From Aedes albopictus (lineage: Eukaryota; Arthropoda; Insecta; Diptera; Culicidae), in NCBI RefSeq assembly GCF_035046485.1, contig NC_085137.1:495998772-496062771 (forward strand): 64,000 bases of DNA. The letters run 5' to 3'. The translations under genes and the position numbers were made by a program. The notes below the pieces were generated by a model. The model saw only the letters and a list, made by a program, of their open reading frames with translations. It did no database searches and was not told the DNA's origin. Positions 11,766 to 22,976 of the stretch are shown here, piece after piece. How positions within the stretch are numbered: position 1 is the first letter of the stretch; the number at the start of each line of letters is the position of its first letter.

Positions 11766-12290
11766 CTAACGCCGAATCATTTCATTCACCTCAGTTCCGA
11801 CGGCGTTGTGCGAGCCAGAAAGCCATTATCGGAGTCAGAGGAAATGTGTCGCACTAATTGGGATTTGGCACGGCAGATGGTCGATCGGTTCTGGAAGAGA
11901 TGGACGCTTGAGTACTTGCCTAGTATCTCACGGCGGACAAAGTGGTTCGAGGAAGTCAAGGCACCGGAAGTAGGAGATTTGGTAGTATTGGTAGAGAAAA
12001 ATGTGCGTAATGGATGGACTAGAGGCCGCGTAATATCAGTGATAGCAGGACGTGATGGCCGGATACGACAAGCTGTCATACAGACAGCCAACGGAGTTCT
12101 TCGCCGCCCAATGAGTAAGATTGCAGTGCTGGACGTAAAACAAAGCAGTAAAGCTGCACCGGATATGAACATGCAGCGTTACGGGTCGGGGAGTGTTGCG
12201 GACACTGGCAGCACTGGCTCGAATGCCCCTTGTTCATCATCAGCTACTGCAGGCTCTACGAGCCTGACAGCGATTGTCAAACAACACTGA
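11766..12290 (+). CDS. BEL/Pao pol, post-integrase C-terminal domain (continuation after the insertion)
   Basis: The frame resumes directly after the right-hand target duplication, in the phase it had at 2404, and runs to a stop at 12288-12290. It encodes the chromo-like domain that follows integrase in BEL/Pao elements (DUF5641 type), with motifs such as WKRWTLEYLPS and VGDLVVLVEKN. A short Ser/Thr/Gly-rich tail follows. An ATG at 11763 happens to lie at the junction, but it belongs to the last bases of the inserted element and is unlikely to be a true start. The probable LTR begins 13 bp after the stop. Confidence 0.85.
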   Translation, partial: LTPNHFIHLSSDGVVRARKPLSESEEMCRTNWDLARQMVDRFWKRWTLEYLPSISRRTKWFEEVKAPEVGDLVVLVEKNVRNGWTRGRVISVIAGRDGRIRQAVIQTANGVLRRPMSKIAVLDVKQSSKAAPDMNMQRYGSGSVADTGSTGSNAPCSSSATAGSTSLTAIVKQH

Positions 12291-12302
12291 ATAGAGCTCA
12301 GC

Positions 12303-12540
12303 TGTCAGCACAATTTATGAACTAAAGTGAACTACACGTTTTTTCCCGAGTTTTTTCCTTAAATTAAATAAATATTGTAAAACTTTGTTGGATTGTTCAA
12401 ATTACAGTTGGATACCTTAACGTAAGTCTGAATTTCTCTGTATAATTAATAAAACTAATGAAATACAATTTTCAGCTTGAAAAAGGCAAAACTGGATTTT
12501 TTATAAGGCGGATCCGAAACTACATCGAACCAACATTACA
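12303..12540 (+). repeat. Probable 3' LTR of the BEL/Pao element
   Basis: The segment begins TGTCAGCACA 13 bp after the pol stop and ends in CATTACA, so it has TG...CA ends. It contains an AATAAA-like signal near 12366. About 238 bp suits a BEL/Pao LTR. No second LTR is in the window, so the boundaries are inferred, and the tract before it is only weakly purine-rich. Confidence 0.5.
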
Positions 12541-12589
12541 GTACTGTTCAAATTATTCGAATAATTTATTAATGATTTTATTCATAAAA

Positions 12590-14732
12590 CTATAACAAGG
12601 ACTACTGCAGAAACTTTTCCAAGGATTCTTACAGAAATTGCTCCGACTGCTTCCTCAAAAAATAAGATCCGTGGAATCTTCAAAAAGTCACTTCTAGAAT
12701 TCCTCCAGGCATTTAATCCACAAATAAATCCACGAATACCTTCAAAAAATTTCCAAACAAATCCCAGATATATTCTTGGACGGAATCCTTGCAAGAATTA
12801 TTGAATTGCATTTGAAAAAAATGCATTGAAAAGCCAGAAACAAAACAAAACAAACAGGAAGAAAATCTGAAGAAATCTATGGAAAAATTCTGGTAGAGAT
12901 CATTGGAAGAAACACTGGAATTACTTTGGCGAGAAGATCTTTAAAAATCTGGTTTTAATCTTTGGAAAAAATATTTAAAAATCCGCAGAGAATTCAGAAG
13001 GAATCTATGAAAGTTCATTCCTTGATCAGTTTTTGACAAAATTCCTACTTAGATACCTAGAAAGAATGTTCATAGAAACTTCTGTAATATTGGCTACAGA
13101 TATTTCCAAAATAATTTTTGAAAAAAAAAATCTTGGAGGAGCGGAGAACTTTTTCGATTTTTCCTGATGGATTTCCTGTAAGCATTTTTGGTAAAATGTC
13201 TAAAGAAATTCTTGAGAGAGTTCTTTCTGGAGATTGCTCCAGGAGATCCGTCTGTCGTTTCCCCTCGGATTTACTTATTAGGATTTTATTAAGAATTTCA
13301 GCCCTGTAGAGATTCCTAGACGTACGTCTAGAGATTTTTCCAATAGTTCTCTGGAATTTCAGGATTAATCTTCGGAAGCTTCAGAGCTTCTGGAGTAATC
13401 CGTAAAACGAGTTCCTGTAGAAATCCCTAAAATGAACTCCAATAGGAATCCCTGAAAGAAACTCCTGCTGCAATCTTCAAAATAGAAATCCAAGAAAGAA
13501 ACTTCTGGAGTATTTCCCAGTAATTATTTCTAAAGGAATTCTCATAAAGATGTTTTGAAGGGTTCCCAAAAGGATCTACTGAAGATACCTTGATGAAATT
13601 CAAAACGGACTCCAAAGACGAACGACGGAATCCACAGAGGGAATTCCTGGAAAAATCTAAAGGGAATCGCAGCTGCAGTTATCGCTAGAAGGAACTTCTC
13701 GAGGAATGCCCAGATGAAACTCCTGAAAAAGCTTCGGAAAAACCTTTAGGGGAAATATTTAAGCACTCCTAGAAAATATTCAAATGATATTTCTGAAAGA
13801 ATCTCCAGTGCCCCTGAAAAATTGTGTAGATATAACTCCTGGAGGAATCCACAGAAAGAGCTGCTAAAATAACTTTTGCTGGTTTCCCTTGGTGAAATCC
13901 TAGAGGCAACTGCAGGGAGAATCCCCAGAGAGAACTCTTGAAGTATTTCCTAGTGGTAACTACTAGAGGAGTCGCCAGAGTGAACGAACCTCTGATGGAG
14001 ACCCGAAATAGAACCTTTGGAGGAATCTCCAGCGAAACTTCTAGATGAATACTCAGAGAAAACTCCTGGAGGAATCTCTAAAGGAAATTCTAAGAAATTC
14101 CTAGAAGGAACTCCTAGAGCAATTCTCAGAAGTATGCCTAGGTAGATAGAACTCCTGGAGAAATCCACAGAAGGAAGTTCTGGAGGAATCCCTAGGAAAA
14201 GCTTCTATAAGGATTCCAGGAAAAATCCATAAAAAGAGCTTCTGGAAGGAGCTTCATAAAAAGAGCTTCCAGAAGGAGCTTCTGGAGAAACCCCCAGAAG
14301 AAACTCCTGGAGGTATTTCTAGAAACTACTCTTAGAGGAATCTCCAGAAAAAAAATTCTGGAAAAGTATCCAGAGAGATCTCCTGGATAATTGCTTGGAG
14401 ACACTCCTGAAATAACCTGCACACAAGTTATCGATTTTTCCCATAGGAATTCTCCCAAAATCTCTTCTGAGGGAACCTCCAGAAGTTCCATCCAAGATTT
14501 CTCTGGCGATTTTTTCCATCACCAACACCTTCCAAGAAATCCATCAACGATTTCTCCGGAGAATCCACCATTTTTCCAATCCAGGGGTTTCTCCATCATT
14601 CCTGACTGGAGAACCTACAGCAATCCTGGAGAATGCTTTAGCAATCCTTTCCGTAAAATCTTCCAGCAGTTCCATCCGAGAGTATACAATTTCTGCCGCC
14701 ACCAACAGCTTCCAGGAAATCTTCTGCAATGT
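12590..14732. repeat. 12-bp minisatellite block downstream of the BEL/Pao element
   Basis: Degenerate units similar to those at 5990-7336, more diverged, run up to the MITE at 14741. Stacked GAAGGAGCTTC(T/A) units lie at about 14240-14285. There is no gene. Confidence 0.65.
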
Positions 14733-14740
14733 GTCTCAGT

Positions 14741-15144
14741 CAGGGATGGGAACACTCACTTGCGAAGAGTTACACTCACTTGCTGTTTTCTCAGCACAAA
14801 AACGTGCAATCAAGAAACGATGTATGGGTGACTTTTGGCTTGTGGTTTTGTCTAAAAGTTTGCTAAATAGAGTAGGGGTCGTAAACCTATACCAAAGTCG
14901 TGGCAGACCTGTGAAAGCGACTCTCCACAAGGTGAGTGTAATTTACATTCACCTCGTGGAGAGTTGCCTTCGCAGCTCCCTCACGCCTTTCGATATGCGT
15001 GTGCGACCCATACTTTGTTCGGCAAACTTTTAGACAAAACCAAAATGTAAAAGTCGTCCATACATCGTTTCTTGATTGCACGCTTTTGAGCTGAGAAAAT
15101 AGCAAGTGAGTGTAACTCTTCGCATGTGAGTGTTCCCATCCCTG
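14741..15144. mobile_element. hAT-type MITE, copy A (404 bp)
   Basis: The ends CAGGGATGGGAACACTCACT and complement form long inverted repeats. They are flanked by the perfect 8-bp duplication GTCTCAGT (14733-14740, 15145-15152). The interior is a fold-back with a second inverted pair, CTCCACAAGGTGAGTG / CACCTCGTGGAG, near 14931-14965. Copy B is at 56770-57172. It has no coding capacity. Confidence 0.9.
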
Positions 15145-15152
15145 GTCTCAGT

Positions 15153-15603
15153 AGTAATATATGATCCCTCCGGTCCTTCTGAAACTATATCCGTTTTGAA
15201 AAATTCCAGCTACATTCAATACTGTTTTTACATGACCTTTTTATGCGATTTTGCACGACTTTTTGACGCGATTTTCTCGAAGTTTCTCGACTTTTTTATA
15301 TGATTTTTTTGCGTGGACGCTTCAATCGCATAAAAACAGAATTGAGTGTACACTATATAGTAGGTATTTAAACAGACACTGAAGTTTAATGTTTTCAATG
15401 TCGATTTAATGTTCTTGGGTTCAGTATGACCTTTCTTTGATCTGTGACACTAAATTTTGTTGTTCAAAACACTTAGGCTCGAAATCTCGATGAATCGGCT
15501 ATTCCATCGCCAAAGCATTCAGAGAAAAACTTCTCACGCGAAGAAAACTTTTTCATTCCATGGGATGAGCCCAGCCCAGCATAACCGAAACAGATTTCCA
15601 TTA
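15153..15603. other. No gene seen
   Basis: The sequence is AT-rich with repeated CGATTTT-like words around 15240-15310. No domain, TIR pair or RNA gene was recognised. Confidence 0.5.
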
Positions 15604-15772
15604 GGGGCTGTCCATAAACCACGTGGTCATGAGGGGGGGGGGGGGGGTTCGGCCAATGACCATTTTGTATGGACAAATAAAAAATTTTGTATGGACTAAT
15701 GACCACGCGGGGGGGGGGGGGGGGGGGTTGAAAAGTTCCAAAAAAATGACCACGTGGTTTATGGACAGCCCC
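15604..15772. mobile_element. Harbinger-type MITE with poly(G) tracts
   Basis: The inverted ends GGGGCTGTCCATAAACCACG lie at 15604 onward and complemented up to 15772, flanked by TTA (15601-15603, 15773-15775). A 3-bp TTA duplication fits PIF/Harbinger. Two long G runs lie inside, near 15633 and 15710. Frames through the G runs are spurious. Confidence 0.75.
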
Positions 15773-15775
15773 TTA

Positions 15776-18084
15776 ACGATCCGTTACTGTCAGCAGTTGT
15801 CCGTGAAAGCATTCATTAGGCTTTGTGTGTGTATCAAACAACAAGGAATGGGAATGTCTGGTAGATGGTAATACATTCTCCGATGAAAGAAAACCGGCCG
15901 GTTGTCAGTGAACCAGACTCGGGAAAGTTCATCTCGCCCGTGTCGCGTCGCCACTGCTCGAGCCGGTTAACGATATTGTTTATCAGAGATCCGTGGGCTC
16001 CGTTCCGTTTCCTCGCCACGTCGAATCCAATTTGGGCGGCGTTTCATTAACTGGGCGGACGGATAGACGTCGGACAAGGGTGTTTGCGTTCAATGGCCGT
16101 GTGGCTGGCTGCCATTCATCTGGGACTAGAACATGATCCTTACTTACGAATGAATGTTTATATGATGACGGGTGGGCGGTAAGACATTCAAACATTCACA
16201 CAACAATATGATGCAAAAAGGCTTTTTGTGTGCTTTCTTGATTCGCTCAAGTTCGGATGAACGACGATGGTTGAACGTTACTCTGCGAAAATCTTATGAA
16301 TGAAATAGCGGTCGGAATAAGTTGAGAGAAGAAGAATCCGTATTGGCCTCTTAGGGCTATTTTCGTCGAATCACTACCGCTGTCGTCACTGTTCAATGTT
16401 TGGCGATTACCACTTCGAACAGCTGCTCAAACTGTGGACAAAGGGATAAAGTTGCTAAGGGAGATATGGATATACCAGGCAGTGCTGATTGACATCGAGA
16501 ATCGCATTGGATCCATTATGGGCGCTGTTATTTATCATGTCTTTGCCTAGTTTATATCTTCCGGTAGGCACCTTCGACAATGTTCCTCGGTGTAGGCTTT
16601 TCCGGGCTGGATTTACCAAGTGGATGAAGATTTATGTTCTCGCGCTGAAGTGCTGTGCTGAGCGCTTACCGATTCGAGGCGAATCGATCTCCAGGAACTT
16701 TGCATGGCACTAGATGATTTATGTTTATCCCGGGCTGAGTACTGGCGACTGATGGCGGTGCTGGGTGCTTGCATCCATCTCGTGCCAAAGCACAACAAAA
16801 GGTAGAGAATGTGGGCAAACGAATCAATTTGAGCAAGCATGGGTGTGTGTTTCTTTTGACAAGAGTTCTTATTTTGGAACTTAATTCTGAAAGATGTTTC
16901 AGGAGAATTTTCGGGATGCTTTGGAGGCTCTCCGGTGCGGAGAGTCTGAGGGAGCTTCAGGGAGTTTTGATGGATTTTCAGCGGGTTCAGAGCAGAGTTT
17001 CCGATTGCTCATGTGTACATAAATGTGACAGCGAGCCTCCTACCAAATTGTCTCCCAGCTCTTCAAAATCGCAGTGTGCTGCGCTGCTAGGAGGCTCACG
17101 AAAATCTGGTGGGTGCGAGCTAAGCGCCTAGCTCCCGGGGAGCTCGTCTCATGCGCTGCATGAGCTGTTGGTATCTAAGGTGAAAAACAACTTGTTGGTA
17201 ACGAAGAACCTCAACAACTTTTTTCCGTACACAACTCAAGTGTCTGGTTGGTCTATTCGATACGACTAGGCACTCTCAATGCAAAAGTTAAGGTATCAAT
17301 TCTCGTTCGTTTAGGAAGTTTTTGTCGTGAAATTTTCTAATTTAATCAGCGCATGAGACGAAGCTCATGAGACACATCTTGAGAAAAATGAGGCACACAA
17401 CTTTCAGTCTCAAAATGTACAGAGCTCCTGGGAGCTCGCATGCCATGTGGCTCCCGTACATGGGACTACAGCACGTGTACATCAACTCTGGTTCAGAGGC
17501 GTTACATGAGGTTTTATGGGCGTTTTTGAGGCTTCGAAAGGCCTCAGGTGCGCTACAGAGGATCCGAGGGGGTTTCCGGAAGCATTTTAGGTAGTTTCTG
17601 AGGACTTCCAGTCTCAGAGGCGCTACAGGGGACTGCAGGGGCGGCCTCATGTGCATTTCAGCGAGTTTACGAGGCGGTTCAAGGCACAGCTAATATCTAT
17701 TAAATGTGCATAATTGTGACCAGTTTTATTCAATAGAGCACAAGATCTTATCACTAGCTAGATATCAACGTGAAAAAAATCATAAACTTTCCATAAATTA
17801 TTAGTAAAATTTCAAAAGTGTGTTGAAAACTACAATGGTGCTTACGTCAACTATGCGATTATGGGCAGTTTAGCCCTGCGGCTTTTAAGTTTTGCGTGGA
17901 CTTAAAGATTGGGAAAGCTGGTAAATCGATGTGATGAATTGAGCTGTATGAGAAAGTGTTGTTAATTAATTAATTATCTTTAATTAAGAGATTTTCAGCA
18001 CAGTTCTTGGCTGGTTCATCTCTGATGTGTTGTTAGTTAAATGGTCAAAGCGATTTACCTTTGGGTCGCTTGTTTGGGGTAAGC
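15776..18084. other. No gene assigned; unique-looking, then a GC-richer block with weak internal repeats
   Basis: From 15776 to about 16850 the sequence is balanced in composition, with no repeat I recognise. From 16900 to 17690 phrases such as GAGGC...TCAGG, GCGCTACAG and GGGAGCTCG recur in both orientations. The open frames (up to 120 codons) lack splice context and domains. Confidence 0.4.
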
Positions 18085-20467
18085 GTTTTGAACATACTTA
18101 CCTGGTTGGTTTTCTCAGCAGCTGATGCAGCTCGTGGTTCATTCGCCTTCTCCAAGTCCCGTCTTCCATCTGCACTCCACCGTAGATGGTACGCAACACC
18201 TTCCGTTCGAAAACTCCAAGGGCGCGTTGGTCCTCTGCACGTAGGGTCCATGTTTCGTGCCCATAGAGGACGACCGGTCTAATCAGCGTTTTGTAGATGG
18301 TTAACTTCGTTTTACGGCGAACTTTATCCGATCGTAGAGTTCTGCGGAGTCCAAAGTAAGCACGATTTCCTGCCACAATGCGCCTCTGAATTTCTCTGCT
18401 GGTGTCGTTGTCGGCGGTCACCAGTGAGCCCAAGTACACGATTTCTTCAACCGCCTCGATTTCATCACCGTCAATATAAATTCGGGCTGGCGGGCGCGGA
18501 GGTTCCTTCCTGGAGCCCTTTGCCATCATGTACTTTGTCTTCGACACATTAATGACTAATCCGATTCGCCTGGCTTCACTCTTTAATCGGATGTACGTTT
18601 CCGCCATCGTCTCAAATTTACGAGCAATAATATCAATATCACCAGCGAAACCAAGTAGCTGAAAGGACTTTGTGAAAATCGTTCCACTCGTATTTATCCC
18701 CGTTCTCCTAATGACACCCTCTAAAGCAATGCTGAACAGCAAGCATGAAAGACCATCACCTTGCCGTAACCCTCTGCGAGATTCGAAGGGATTCGAGAGT
18801 ATCCCTGATACTCGAACTACGCACATCACTCGATCCATCGTCGCCTTGATCAATCGAATCAGTTTATCCGGGAATCCGTATTCGTGCATAATCTGCCATA
18901 GCTGTTCTCGATGGATTGTATCATACGCCGATTTGAAAAATATCAATTTTAGCGTTACGTAATAAATGGATGCTGCCCAAGTGATGTGTGGGCACGTTGT
19001 ATTCGCGGCATTTTTGCAACACCTGGTGAATGGCGAACATCTGGTCCGTTGTAGCGCGTTCACCCTTAAATCTAGCCTGACATTGCCCCACGAACTCTCT
19101 TGCAATCGATGGTACAAGGCGGCATAAAATTTGAGAGAGTATCTTGTAGGCAGCGCTCAGCAGTGTGATCGCGCGGTAGTTCCCGCAATCCTACTTTTCG
19201 CCCTTTTTGTAGATGGGACACGATACCTTCCAACCATTCCTCGGGTAATACTTCCTCCTCCCAAATCTTGGTAATGACCCAGTGTAGTGCTCTCACCAGT
19301 GCTTCTCCACCGTATTTAAGAAGCTCGCTTGGTAGTTGATCTGCTCCAGCGGCTTTGTTGTTTTTCAACCGGCCAACCTCCTCTTCAATCTCTTGGAGGC
19401 TAGGGGCCGGAAGTCTCTCTCCTGTGCACATATTCCTAGATCTGTTACCACGCCACCGGTACTTGCAACGTCGGCATTGAGGAGCTCATCGTAATGCTGC
19501 CGCCACCTCTCGACCACCTCACGCTCGCTCGTATGAATATTCCCGTGATTATCTCGGCACAAATCGGCTTGTGGCACAAAGCCTCTGCGCGAGCGGTTCA
19601 GCTTCTCGTAGAACTTTCGTGTGTCCTTGACACGGTACAGCTCTTCCATCGCTTCGTGATCTCGTTCTTCCTGCTGGCGCTTTTTCATCCGGAAGACTGA
19701 GTTCTGCCTGTTTCGCGCCTGTCTGTAACGTGCCTCATTTGCTCTCGTGCGGTGTTGCAGCATTCTCGCCCATGCTGCATTCTTCTCGTTTTTTCAACTG
19801 TTCACATTCGTCGTCGTACCAGTCGTTTCTGTGATTCAAAGTCGCGAAGCCTAGTAGGGGAAAGTGGGGCATTATGCCATTTTTCAAACTTTCATCGTTT
19901 TCAATGATATATAGCCTCATTTGTTAGGCTTTCAAAGTGTTAACAGCAACTAGACAATATTTGCTCGATGCTTCAACAAAAATATTCACTAAATTATTGC
20001 ATTTTCATCGTTTTTTTGCGATTTCAAAAACTGGTTCGTAAAACGGAAGTGGTGCAAAAAGCCCATCTGCCATGGGGTAAGATGCCGCTTCATGAAAACA
20101 TTCAAAAATGACGTCCATCAGTTTTCTGGCATTTTTGACTTACTTTCACGCCTCTGTCACGTTTTGAAAAAAAAATGTAGTAGCCATGGAACAAGACGGA
20201 CGTAAAAAAATGCCTCGCGTCAAATTGTTCCATAAAAGTATGAATTTATTGTTAAAATCAAAACTGAAAACTAGAAATTGAAAGTGCAGTGAAGTGGTTC
20301 AGCAGGAATATTAGGGACGTATCATCCGAATGAAGATTTGTAAACACCCGAGATCCAGAGCAAGTGCTTCCGAACTTTGGCGTGTTCAGGTCAACCCGGA
20401 CCAATGATGGCCGACAGAGAAGGAAAATCCTAGTGTCACGTTAATCGGGAGCAACGCTGTTAAGACG

Positions 20468-20638
20468 ATGCGGCTCAAAGAGGAAAAGCGGCCAAAGCTG
20501 ATAAGCAATGAAGAGCTCAAGATGAACGTCCGGGAGGCTGACGCATGCCTAGACATTGACGCAATTCTTCCCGGCGACCGGAAAGGGCAAGCGGTGTTTT
20601 TTCAGACTACCGTAGATGATGAATCCGTTTCAAAATTG
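20468..20638 (+). other. Coding-like segment ending at a splice-donor-like site
   Basis: An ATG frame of 57 codons has balanced composition (for example EELKMNVREADACLDIDAI) and ends at GTGAGAATG, a good donor. It lies inside the TA-type element. It could be an exon remnant of that element's protein or chance. I recognise no domain. Confidence 0.2.
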
Positions 20639-20683
20639 GTGAGAATGTTCCTTTTATATTTATTTATTTGGCAATATGACGTA

Positions 20684-20843
20684 TAAGGGAGCGTCCATAA
20701 ATGACGTAGTATTTTTAGCCGATTTTTTTACTCCCCCTCCCTCCCCGTAGCATATTTTCCCAAACCTAAAACATGGCTCGTCACACAATACCAGAACCCC
20801 ACGTTCCCCCTAAAAAGCTACGTCATTTATGGCCGCTCTCTTA
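20684..20843. mobile_element. 160-bp MITE with TAAGGGAGCGTCCATAAATG-type ends
   Basis: The left end TAAGGGAGCGTCCATAAATG and the complemented right end TAAGAGAGCGGCCATAAATG differ at two positions and continue into GACGTAG on both sides. The TSD is unclear. The wording resembles the 15604 MITE (GTCCATAAA), which suggests a related family. Confidence 0.6.
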
Positions 20844-21466
20844 TGAATTTAACTAGCACATTTTCGATTCCGGCTTGCACATTGACGTACGCATTGGCGC
20901 ATTTTGTTACGTATTGGCGTATAACGGTACGCATTTTAAAAACTCAACAACAGCTGTCAAAATTTTACAGCATGCATTTGATAAAATTGTTCGTATACGC
21001 ATTGATAAAAACACACATTTCCACATCCATTTCACTCCAATAGTTTCTAAGTATTGAATAATTCAATACTTACTTGTTCCTTACTATGCATGCATCACTC
21101 TTATGGGAAGAGTTTCACTGCACAGTTAATCGCATTCGGAATAGGTAGCGCATATTCAAAGTGTGCTAATGGAGGTGTGGCGGCGGATAGTGGCCGAGTT
21201 TTTCTATCCCACAGTGAAACTAATAAGCGTAACATCTACGAACTCTACTGCTACAAGAATCGCAACCATTGTTTATACATGAATTTGGTAACCTATATAG
21301 ACTAATATATTTGCATATACATTGTTGTTTTTCCTTAACAATTGAAATTATAATTATATTAGTAGATTATAATCATATTTATGTGCCTTAACTACATGTT
21401 CTGTTAAATTCATATTGAACTCCTGACCATTCCTGTTCCAAAATCCTATTCCCTTTCTATTTTCGA

Positions 21467-21857
21467 GGGCGTCGGTGAGTCGCTGGCATCTCGATAAATA
21501 GTTATTCCTTCCCTACTATCCTTTCCCATCCACATAACGTGTTTCTTATCGTTTCAGAGACCGATCAATGGCGGTTAAGCCTAGGCTTGTTAGCCAGGAC
21601 ACAGTGTAAATGCCTGTGTCCCATCCCGGAATCAAAAAGGCCCATGGAGTGACTAAATTTCTTAGCTATGTCACTCCCAACGCTGGTGTTTAAATATACT
21701 AAAACATTTTCACACACTACAACACATCTACATAATTTACTCAAATACACTTACACAATCTGAATCTTGTCGCATCACTCGCTTATAGTGATTCCCAAAT
21801 TACCCCATTCCAAATATCCAACTCCTTGACACCTATGGGGGCGTCGGTGAGTCGCTG
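21467..21857. repeat. 19-bp direct repeat GGGCGTCGGTGAGTCGCTG, copies 372 bp apart
   Basis: Exact copies lie at 21467-21485 and 21839-21857, each after a pyrimidine-rich stretch. They may be ends of two copies of one short retroposon. I cannot assign a family. Confidence 0.5.
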
Positions 21858-22076
21858 ACCTCACCTAAAGTAGGTGTCATATCATCACATCCTTTCCTAT
21901 CCTCGTAACGGAGAAGATGGGCGTGGCCGGCAATGGAAGTTCTCATGTCTTTTTTACTTCAACCTCTGATTGGATAGCTGTTCCTTCCCAAATAGCATTC
22001 CATAAGCAATTAGAATAGGAGTATTAAGGTTTTAACATGACAACTTTCAGTATGCAATCTACGAATTACTCCGTTA

Positions 22077-22106
22077 CCACGCAACGCAACGCAACGCAAC
22101 GCAACT
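22077..22106. repeat. (GCAAC)n microsatellite
   Basis: About five tandem GCAAC units. Confidence 0.85.
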
Positions 22107-22976
22107 TTCACGCCTCTGTCACGTTTTTTCGTATACTCAATACAAGGAGTGTCATCCCCCTCCCCGCTAAACGATGGTCGTCATATTTGAATGGCCCCTA
22201 ACATGGATAGCGTAGTCTTTAACAACCATGCGCCTCCATGGGCGCCTCAATCAACTTGGAAACACTTGGCTGGTAATAAAATAACCCGAAAACCTTAATT
22301 GGAAGCACGAAAAACCGGAAGTTGCCAATTTTCATTGGGAAATCAAAAGCATTTCCGTGGGTTTGGCGGCCTAGCTTCTAGAAGAATGTTTAATGCAAAC
22401 ATATCTTGACAGCATTCACCTATAGCAATGATCAAGTCCCATTTAGGAATGATTTTATGCGTTGGGCCATTTTACCCCATCTTGGCATTTTGGGCTCTGT
22501 TCCCCTACTGTAGCTGAGATACTACCTATGGCGGATCGGATGTGCCTCCAGCCATCTTCAAGTGTAGCTGAGCCAAGCTGCTCTTCCGGTTGGTAAAGTG
22601 TTTTGAACATACTGGTTTTGATTTGAAGTTGTGTTGCTCTTTTCTATTTTCGATCGATCGTGTTGTTGTTGTGTTAAATTTTGGTTATGTTCTTGGAATG
22701 CTGCTTCTTCCTCATCACCATCCCCATCGAAATACGATAAGCCTATGTCATTTGGCTGTCTGTGGTTGCTAGCAATTCGTCTTTGTAGTACAACTTCAAC
22801 ATCTCCTGCTACAATCGCTTCGTCGCTTTCTTGAATTCGGCTCTGTCATTACCAATGTCCTTCCAGTTCCAACGAACATCCTTCCGTATCCACCTCTTGT
22901 CTACCGCTGGATTTCCACGTGAAATAAGGTTTTTCAACTTTTTTACCGGGATTTTGTAGATAAGTGCTTTATGCAT

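Larger units (their letters stand above)
1..12540 (+). mobile_element. BEL/Pao LTR retrotransposon, 3' portion, split by a 9.36-kb DNA-element insertion
   Basis: The window opens inside pol of a BEL/Pao-type element. The retained parts are reverse transcriptase (from just upstream of the YVDD box), RNase H, integrase, the post-integrase domain and a probable 3' LTR. The coding frame is open up to 2404 and resumes in the same phase at 11766. Between them lies a foreign element (2405-11765) flanked by the 8-bp duplication CTAACGCC (2397-2404 and 11766-11773). Gag, protease, the N-terminal part of the reverse transcriptase and the 5' LTR lie outside the window. The open frame suggests the retrotransposon was young when it was hit. 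Confidence 0.85.
19857..22505. mobile_element. 2.65-kb TA-type element inserted in RTE copy 1
   Basis: RTE sequence stops at about 19853 and resumes at 22506-22510. The insert ends are GGGGAAAGTGGGGCATTATG and, complemented on the right, GGGGAACAGAGCCC, both next to TA (or CTA). It contains a smaller MITE (20684-20843), a duplicated 19-bp word and a GCAAC microsatellite. A short open segment at 20468-20638 is the only coding-like part. Confidence 0.6.
18099..22599 (-). pseudogene. RTE-type LINE copy 1, decayed and interrupted
   Basis: GTTTTGAACATACT occurs at 18085-18098 and 22600-22613, a 14-bp TSD around the whole copy. On the minus strand the remnants run from RTE linker sequence (22508-22599 and 19850-19740) into the reverse transcriptase down to 18104. 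Compared with the open copy at 37303-39104, this one has frameshifts near 19780, 19420, 19200 and 18960. It also lacks the C-terminal part: only a TACC-like scrap of the 3' terminus lies next to the TSD. The catalytic FADD box reads FAGD (near 18645). A 2.65-kb element sits at 19857-22505. It cannot encode an active enzyme. Confidence 0.85.

Noticed and set aside
15604..15772. Glycine-rich coding frames across G runs
   Set aside because: They arise from poly(G) within a MITE with inverted ends and a TTA duplication.
16769..17131. 120-codon plus-strand frame as a gene
   Set aside because: No domain, no splice context and weakly repetitive surroundings; codon content does not look protein-like.
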